Below are positions 58,001 through 64,000 of a stretch of 64,000 bases of DNA, one piece after another. The notes under the pieces are model-generated. The model was not told the origin of the DNA and made no database searches. It saw only the letters and a program-made list of their open reading frames with translations. Both the position numbers and the translations under genes were made by a program. This DNA comes from Silene conica (Eukaryota > Streptophyta > Magnoliopsida > Caryophyllales > Caryophyllaceae): contig CM055317.2 of the NCBI GenBank assembly GCA_029255685.2, forward strand, positions 71,661,460 to 71,725,459. The letters run 5' to 3'. Numbering within the stretch: the first letter of the stretch is position 1; each line of letters starts with the position of its first letter.

Positions 58001-61000
58001 ATAAAATTTTCAGGTTTACTCGACCCGGTACTGCCACTCGGTCTTCCTAACTCTCCTACTTGGTCCATTGTAAGCTCACTTGGTCTCATACGGTTCCTTA
58101 CTTGGTCTCGTAACTGTCAACCTTTGACTTTCTAACATCCGTGGGCCCCCTCACGGTTCCCAAGGTACTATAACGGGTTCCACCAATACTGGTATTACAA
58201 TCCATAACGCATGATTATTTATTATACAGTTCAAAGTTACAACCCTCCAAGAAAAACGTCCCAAAAGGCAGCCAACACAATCGATCGAACGCTAGACACA
58301 AACACGCAGATCCAAAATAACTATTCCTACACATAGTGCTCACTTTTTTTATTTTACGTCGCTAAAGCGATATTCTTACGGCTTTTCCACCAAGAGAGAC
58401 AAAATAGAAAATGAAAAGGAGCCTACTGGAAGTATCTTTTCTGAGCAGATATAAAGAGCTTGTATCGAAGTAGCAAATACCTGCTTAGAAGCATCACCAT
58501 CATCTCCAAACACTGCTTTCCTTCTAATCCTACCATCACTAAATTCAGCATGTTCCTTGACATCATTTTTTATCTTCTCTTCACCATCTTTTTCATCATC
58601 TGAGTCTAAACCATTTTTATCAGAGTCACTACTATCACTTTCTCCATCAGAATCAGACGCTTTATCTTCAGCAGAAGCCATATAAGCTTCATGTTTATCT
58701 TGACTCCCACTAAAAAGTTTGAGGTGGCCTTCTTGTAGCTGCTCATCAATAGGATTTTTCACCTTTTGGAGTGATTTTACCATCTCCACACCAATATCAA
58801 ACTTTCCTGGTTGAACAAGAACAAAGGTCAGAGGATGTTAGAGATTAGATACATCAACAATTCAACAACATTACCTAGTGTTTTAAAGGCTCCCGCAGAT
58901 GGCAGGATGAAGATGTCGGATAGATACAACCTTACTCCATATTAACGACACAAAAAGGCTACTTCTAAATGAACCCATGATGAAAATTGTTTTAAGAAGT
59001 TCCGAGCATGGTAGAGATAGGGGGTTGGACATACTAACCTTACTCTGTGTTGATGACAATTGTTTTGAGAATTTCAAAGCATATTAGAAATGAAATACAT
59101 GAACAAAAGTTACTCCTGAAGTAGAGGAGTAAGCTAGAAACTAGAGACAAACCTTTCTGTTCCGCTCCTTCAGAAAACTGTACCAAATGGTCGTTTATGT
59201 TAAAGTAAACTGCATCTTTGTCATATATGAGATCGCCAACACCAGACATGGGTGCATAAAATAATTTCTCTTTGTCACGTAATCCTTTCTTTTTAGCGGC
59301 TGATGGTAAAGGACATGGATCAGCTAAACTAGTTATGCCAGCAAGGTCAAAATCACCAACACCAGCAATATGTACCTACAAAGAAAATAACAATAAGAAA
59401 AAACGTTTTTCCCATGCCAAAAATACATGTCATCACAACAGAGTTTCCGTTCCATATTCTATCAAAAAAGCAGGTGAATATGTGAAGAACACCAAGGACC
59501 AAGAGAACAAGAATACAAGCAGCTTAAAGAGACGCCAAAGGAACAAAATTACGGAGAAATTAGTCACCAACCTTGTGTCCCCTTTTTATATTACAGCCTC
59601 TCAAATACCCATATACTGTAACGTTCCTGTCACATTTTTTGTCCGTCTGAACTCTGTCTGGAGGAGTGACATCTTCAAAACGATCCGCAAGTACATAAGG
59701 ATGAGTGGTACGCCAAGACAGTGGATGAAACTTCATAACAGAGATAAATCTTGAGAGATTAAGGATTTCTCGATTTAGGTACCTGGTTAGGCAGTGAAAG
59801 TGAGTTAGATTATCTAGCACACATTTTGTACTTCAGGGTGTTACAACAAACTGAAGAGTACTTACTTCCCATGTTGAAGACCAGACAAGTAAAACAACTT
59901 GGCACCATCATATATTTCAGTCCAAAAACGATGCTTGAGACGCTGTTTTGTCTTCCTCAGTTTCTTTACATCCTTAAACTGATCGAGGTGCGTAAGGACT
60001 CCCATGACCTTAGGAAATCCATGAACTTGCATGATGTTTAAAAACTCAAAAGTTTCCTACAAACAAACCAATATATTAGATACTGAAAGTCTGGTAGCAC
60101 TGATTAGTGATAAAACAAAAAGAGAAAGGAAACGAGATTCACATTGAGTTTCGTATTTGCGCCATCATTAAGCAGTATATTACCATGTGAAGTAATGTAG
60201 TTTTGACAAAACGTTCAAGACACCAACGACTTCAGAATTTCAGTTAACAAAATCCAAGGAACTATAATACAAGAAAAACCCACCATTTCAAAGCCATAAC
60301 TGCCATCAACTAGTAGCAACGCCAAATCAGCAAATTTTGCACAATCAATCATGGCATTCATGTCATTAGGACACTCGACAAATTGCAAACGCCTTAATTT
60401 ACCTGCAATAGAAAAAAAGAATCGATTAGTTTTACAAACTTTAAAAGATTTCATACATAGCCACTTAGACCTCCTACAAGGATTCCTACACCAGGGATCC
60501 AACAACCAGAGTACATAAATCAACCAAAAAGATGAAGTCTTTTTATCGCCATACTGTGATTAACGCCCTAACAACTATTTTCATTATCAATATTATTAAT
60601 ACATTGATTGCCCCTTTCATCCACCACACAGCTATGATAAAGAGAATAATCTTGGATATGCATTAATCTAACTCTAAATGAAAGACCAACCCACTTCACA
60701 AGCTAAAGCATTTAAGCAATATGTTCATTATACTACAAAATCAATGCAAACAACAAGAAGATAAAATAAATAAAAAAAATCGATCACAAAGTCTAGAACA
60801 AACCTGAAACAATAGTAACTGGGCCTCGAACATCTGGTAAATTATGCTTGGTATAATGTTTAACAAGACATTTAATAAGCAGCGACTTTCCAACCTACAC
60901 CAATTACCACAATGAATCCACCATTAACTTAAAACATCAGCAAATATTTCAAAAAAAGAAAAAATAAAACACCCACACAACTAAACCGAAACCCACCTTA

Positions 61001-61731
61001 GGAGGTCCATGGACAACAATAACAAATGGAGGAAAATCGCCAATATTCCGGTCAATCTTTGGAACATGTAGTTTTCTCTGTTCCTTCTCCATTGCACGAG
61101 ATTGCAACTTCTTAGCTTTAACATTTGAGCGGAAACCGAAGGCCTGAAAACCATTCATTCATCAAAAAGTTACAAACTTCAATACAAGAACATCAAAATA
61201 CGACCTCTCGTAACAAAACACAATCATACCATCAGAAGTTCGGAACATTGTACTAAAATCATAAATGTGAGTATGCAACAACAAAACATGAGATAACAAA
61301 TCGCAAATTGAACACTATTTATAAGTGGATTCTTGCTATAATCCCATCCCATAATATAAAACAACAGCAACAACAACCAATACAACACTACCCCACTGCT
61401 TCAGGTGCTACTCAAATTGCGACGTAAAGGGGGTCGAGTTTACGCAGCCTTAACACTTGTGTTAGATACACAGAGAAGTTGTTTCGGAAACTCCATAATA
61501 TGAATGGATAGCCATCATACAATCAAAAATTCATAAAGTTGTACTAAAATCATAAAATGCAACACTAAAATTACTAAAAATTGACCAAACCTTGGGATTT
61601 TTGGGCGGATTTTTGGCATCTTCAGAATCATTAGCACCCTTTTTCTTACTAGATTTAACCCTTTTCTTTGGACCAGCTTGTCTAGTCCTATGAGCTTTAT
61701 GAGATTGGTCACCACTACCAGGAGCCGCCAT
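52006..61731 (-). CDS. BMS1: Ribosome biogenesis protein BMS1, 1,174 aa, complete
   Basis: BMS1 is an essential nucleolar GTPase of the SSU processome that drives early 40S pre-rRNA processing together with RCL1. Eighteen exons, in gene order: 61731-61591, 61143-60997, 60894-60804, 60402-60284, 60056-59866, 59782-59572, 59375-59153, 58806-58481, 57679-57523, 57020-56824, 56712-56372, 55964-55868, 55770-55552, 55188-54949, 54358-54149, 53696-53445, 53275-53075, 52167-52006. They total 3,525 nt in one frame. A basic N-terminus is followed by the GTPase domain (P-loop GPPKVGKS near 94-101; THLDQ as the base-binding motif). The AARP2CN domain, a long acidic middle and the conserved C-terminal DUF663/RIBIOP_C domain follow, then a Lys/Glu-rich tail ending RRTSQD. 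The length is that of plant BMS1. The start is the first ATG ([20 protein letters not shown]). Confidence 0.97.
55374..55520. repeat. Tandem duplication in a BMS1 intron
   Basis: The ~65-bp unit GTATCTTGAATGCAAC...GTGTACTGAACGACTACAAATTGAATATGTA occurs about 2.2 times (abbreviated). It lies in the intron 55189-55551. Confidence 0.8.
55965..56371 (-). other. BMS1: U12-type AT-AC intron in BMS1
   Basis: Read on the minus strand, the intron begins ATATCCTTTTT, an exact U12 AT-AC donor, and ends ...TTTGTAATTAC. A TACCTTAAT element, close to the U12 branch consensus TTCCTTAAC, lies about 11 nt before the end. Only this join gives the continuous reading [19 protein letters not shown] and keeps the 18-exon frame. 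No GT-AG alternative is available at the donor. Confidence 0.92.
58015..58199 (-). repeat. Possible LTR fragment in a BMS1 intron, fossil
   Basis: Read on the minus strand it begins TGTAATACCAGTATTGG and contains a series of ACCAAGTRAG / ACCGAGTGG motifs, resembling the starts and internal repeats of plant Ty3/gypsy LTRs. It lies in the intron 57680-58480. No coding part or second end is visible. Confidence 0.4.
61361..61492 (-). mobile_element. 5'-truncated Au-like SINE in BMS1 intron 1
   Basis: On the minus strand it reads CCGAAACAACTTCTCTG ... GGCTGCGTAAACTCGACCCC ... AGTGGGGTAGTGTTG and ends in a (TTG)n-type tail, the order of the 3' part of plant Au-family SINEs. It is flanked by 12-bp direct repeats with one mismatch, CCATAATATAAA (61349-61360) and CCATAATATGAA (61493-61504). 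It is transcribed in the sense orientation with BMS1. Confidence 0.83.
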
Positions 61732-61743
61732 TGTTGTACCGAA

Positions 61744-61751
61744 TAACCCTA
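61744..61751 (-). promoter_or_regulatory. Telo-box-like motif in the BMS1 leader
   Basis: AACCCTAA on the plus strand, 13 bp before the BMS1 ATG, probably within the transcribed leader. Confidence 0.45.
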
Positions 61752-61866
61752 ATCTTGATTACAATTGTGAATATGGTATCTGGGTTTTGAATGTCAAAGT
61801 GACTCGTGATAGAGGAACGGTGTAATTAGAGTCGTGAAATTTGGGGATTTTGGGGGGTAATTATAA

Positions 61867-61875
61867 TTAGGGTTT
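61867..61875 (-). promoter_or_regulatory. Telo-box in the BMS1 promoter
   Basis: TTAGGGTTT on the plus strand (AAACCCTAA on the minus strand) lies about 136 bp upstream of the BMS1 ATG. Telo-boxes are characteristic of plant promoters of ribosomal-protein and ribosome-assembly genes, which fits the BMS1 role. Confidence 0.6.
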
Positions 61876-61899
61876 ATGTATGTGTGCCTACTGGAATAG

Positions 61900-62155
61900 A
61901 GGGTTTAGTAAGGCGATGAGGGTATAATTGGAAATCTACGAGAATCGCTATAAACCGGATCTATTTGATCCAGAGAGACGGGTCCAATAGATGAGGACTT
62001 ACGGGTTGAACTGCAATGATAATGGATCGGATTCGGGTATTAGAATGCTATATTGAGTTGGAATGTGTTTAATTACAAAAATTTGCTCAAATGACTTTTT
62101 TTTATAACACCAACTCGTTTTAAAAGGAAGTTTTTATTTATTTATTGTAAACCCA

Positions 62156-62198
<43 letters not shown>

Positions 62199-64000
62199 TC
62201 CTAAAAATATCCGAGATGAGGAATTACTTTATATATATATCGTTACGGTAGGTATTAAGCATATTTCGCATGTATGTTGGTTCTTCACAATTTATGGATT
62301 ATACCACCAGTTACACGGTGTACAATTTGAACTTTGTAATAAAATATCCGAGTTTTATTTTATAAAATATGAGTTTTATTGAAAAGTATCCGATCACATC
62401 CATCTACACATCAAAAATATGAACTTTGAATTAGCTCGGAAAAATACACGAACTAAATACTCATATTTTATAATTATACCATCCTTGTATATAACTGGAA
62501 TACTGGATATATACTTTTATTTGTCGTTTTTTCATGGTTCACACATTTCTTACGCTTGTGCTCTTCATAACATTTGTTTATCTTCTAGAGACTAGAATTA
62601 GTCTATATACAGATATACTCACGGCTCACCTGCCCATTTGAATATTTGATGATAATTTGTAGGGATAATTGAAGGTGACTTACGCTTAATGACAGATGAA
62701 ACCTTTTAGCTCAAGTAACTCGTCCTTGTCTTCCACACAAAGATTTCATATATACTCATTGACTTTGACATTGCACTTCGAATTAATTCCAAATTTACGT
62801 ATATGAAATATTTCGCCTACAAGCTATAACTCCAAAGTCCATATAGCCGATGGTGGAGCAAGGAGGCTAGCATTAACGAGGGCCGTCGTTCCGCTGGCGT
62901 TTTGAAAATTTGAAAATTTTAAAACATTCAATCAATTTTTTTCGAACCCTCATTACAATATTACCGTTTCGCCTCTTCTGACTTAAAATATTGGCTCCCC
63001 ACCGCATATAACTAAACTAATTAAGAAGACGATGCTCGTATAATCGTATGTAATGCATGGGCATGCCGGCCGGCATGGTGAATTGAATGATGACCGTCCA
63101 CATTTCATGTAGGAGACTATATGCATTGTCCAAATGTCATACGAAAGTACGAAACCCATCCTTTACTTATAATCAATAATCTATATACAAATATACATCA
63201 ATATAGTTCTACTTATTATGGCTGTTGAGTATGTTCCCATTGATTGTTCACCTACATAATTGTATAATACATGCTTATGCTTTGCATCTCGTGAGTCTTT
63301 TATAGCGGTAGATCTGAGTGTAAATTGATTAAAACTCGAGATATTTGAATAGTTAAGACTTAGTTATAGAGTTAAGATATGTTGGGATAAAAAATTGTCC
63401 ATTAAAATATGAGAATGAGAGCAAGATCCCTTCTCGCATAACTAAAATCCATCGTAAATAAAAATTGTTATATTTCTTCATTGTTTCTATTAGAGATCAT
63501 AAAATAATGATTTCGACCAGAAAAATATGACAAAAAATGGTTGCGTGGATTTTAGTAGTAGCAATAACAAGAACAACATCAAATATTCCTGCGAGGAAAG
63601 CTATGCCAAGGGCTTGTGGACGACGCGAGCCGTACTCCGACATTGATTTAGAGGGCGTACTCCGTCGTTGAGTTTGTGCACTTTATTTCGCTGAATTCTT
63701 TATTAATAGCGCCTTAAACATCTTAGATGTATTTATTGTCCCATAAATAATACTTCGTATATGTTTACTTTTTTTTTATGAGAGATGAAGCAAATGTAAA
63801 TTATCAATCGGGACGGATGAAGCAATCTACAACATTATATTGGGATCGTGGGATGTACTGTGTACATAATCACATACGTCACAAACTCAATATTAGGTTG
63901 AGTAACTACAAACTAATTATGACTATTGCAAATAAACTACGCATATTCTAGAGAAACTAACCCAAATATTCCAAAGTTTTCAATCCAAAAAAGGCAAAAA
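61900..64000. other. Intergenic region upstream of BMS1
   Basis: AT-rich DNA without a recognisable gene. A (AAT)n microsatellite lies at about 62155-62197. The segment near 62845-62900 (GGTGGAGCAAGGAGGCTAGC) has the flavour of a dispersed plant repeat, but no ends could be defined. The window ends without another gene. Confidence 0.6.

Noticed and set aside
59272-59754. 160-codon + strand frame opposite BMS1 exons
   Set aside because: It is the shadow of conserved BMS1 exons and an intron on the minus strand; no domain and no splice logic of its own.

Overview
This window is nuclear DNA of a flowering plant, most likely a eudicot and possibly in Caryophyllales. It has intron-rich genes with plant splice sites, plant transposon families (CACTA, hAT, Stowaway, TTG-tailed SINEs, a Copia LTR with an initiator-Met primer site), AT-rich intergenic DNA and no operons. 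The order-level guess rests only on the flavour of the repeats.

Layout. (1) About 971-26114, + strand: the 3' part of the DNA-damage checkpoint kinase ATM. It has 49 exons that join in frame into about 1,799 residues, from the late HEAT-repeat region through FAT, the PI3K-like kinase domain and FATC. The 5' part lies beyond the left edge. (2) 26115-30748: intergenic, with small non-autonomous elements. (3) 30749-33808 and 40622-42994, + strand: two diverged tandem copies of a short SRO gene (SIMILAR TO RCD ONE, SRO2-5 type), each with an inactive PARP-like domain and an RST domain. About 6.8 kb of repeat-derived DNA separates them. (4) 42995-52005: a nest of repeats. A ~310-bp satellite array is interrupted by a complete-ended CACTA element (TSD GTA) and by a partial Copia element, which itself holds a hAT-like element (8-bp TSD). 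The nest closes with another hAT-like element holding a Stowaway MITE. (5) 52006-61731, - strand: a complete 18-exon gene for the ribosome-biogenesis GTPase BMS1 (1,174 aa), containing a U12-type AT-AC intron. (6) 61732-64000: BMS1 promoter with telo-box motifs, then AT-rich intergenic DNA.

The genes do not form a pathway. ATM guards genome integrity, BMS1 drives early 40S assembly in the nucleolus, and SRO proteins are stress-related nuclear adaptors. The least explained structure is an array of ten hairpins at 38416-39007. The presumed loop is nearly constant while the two stem arms change together from copy to copy. A weaker array of similar design lies at 34690-35160.
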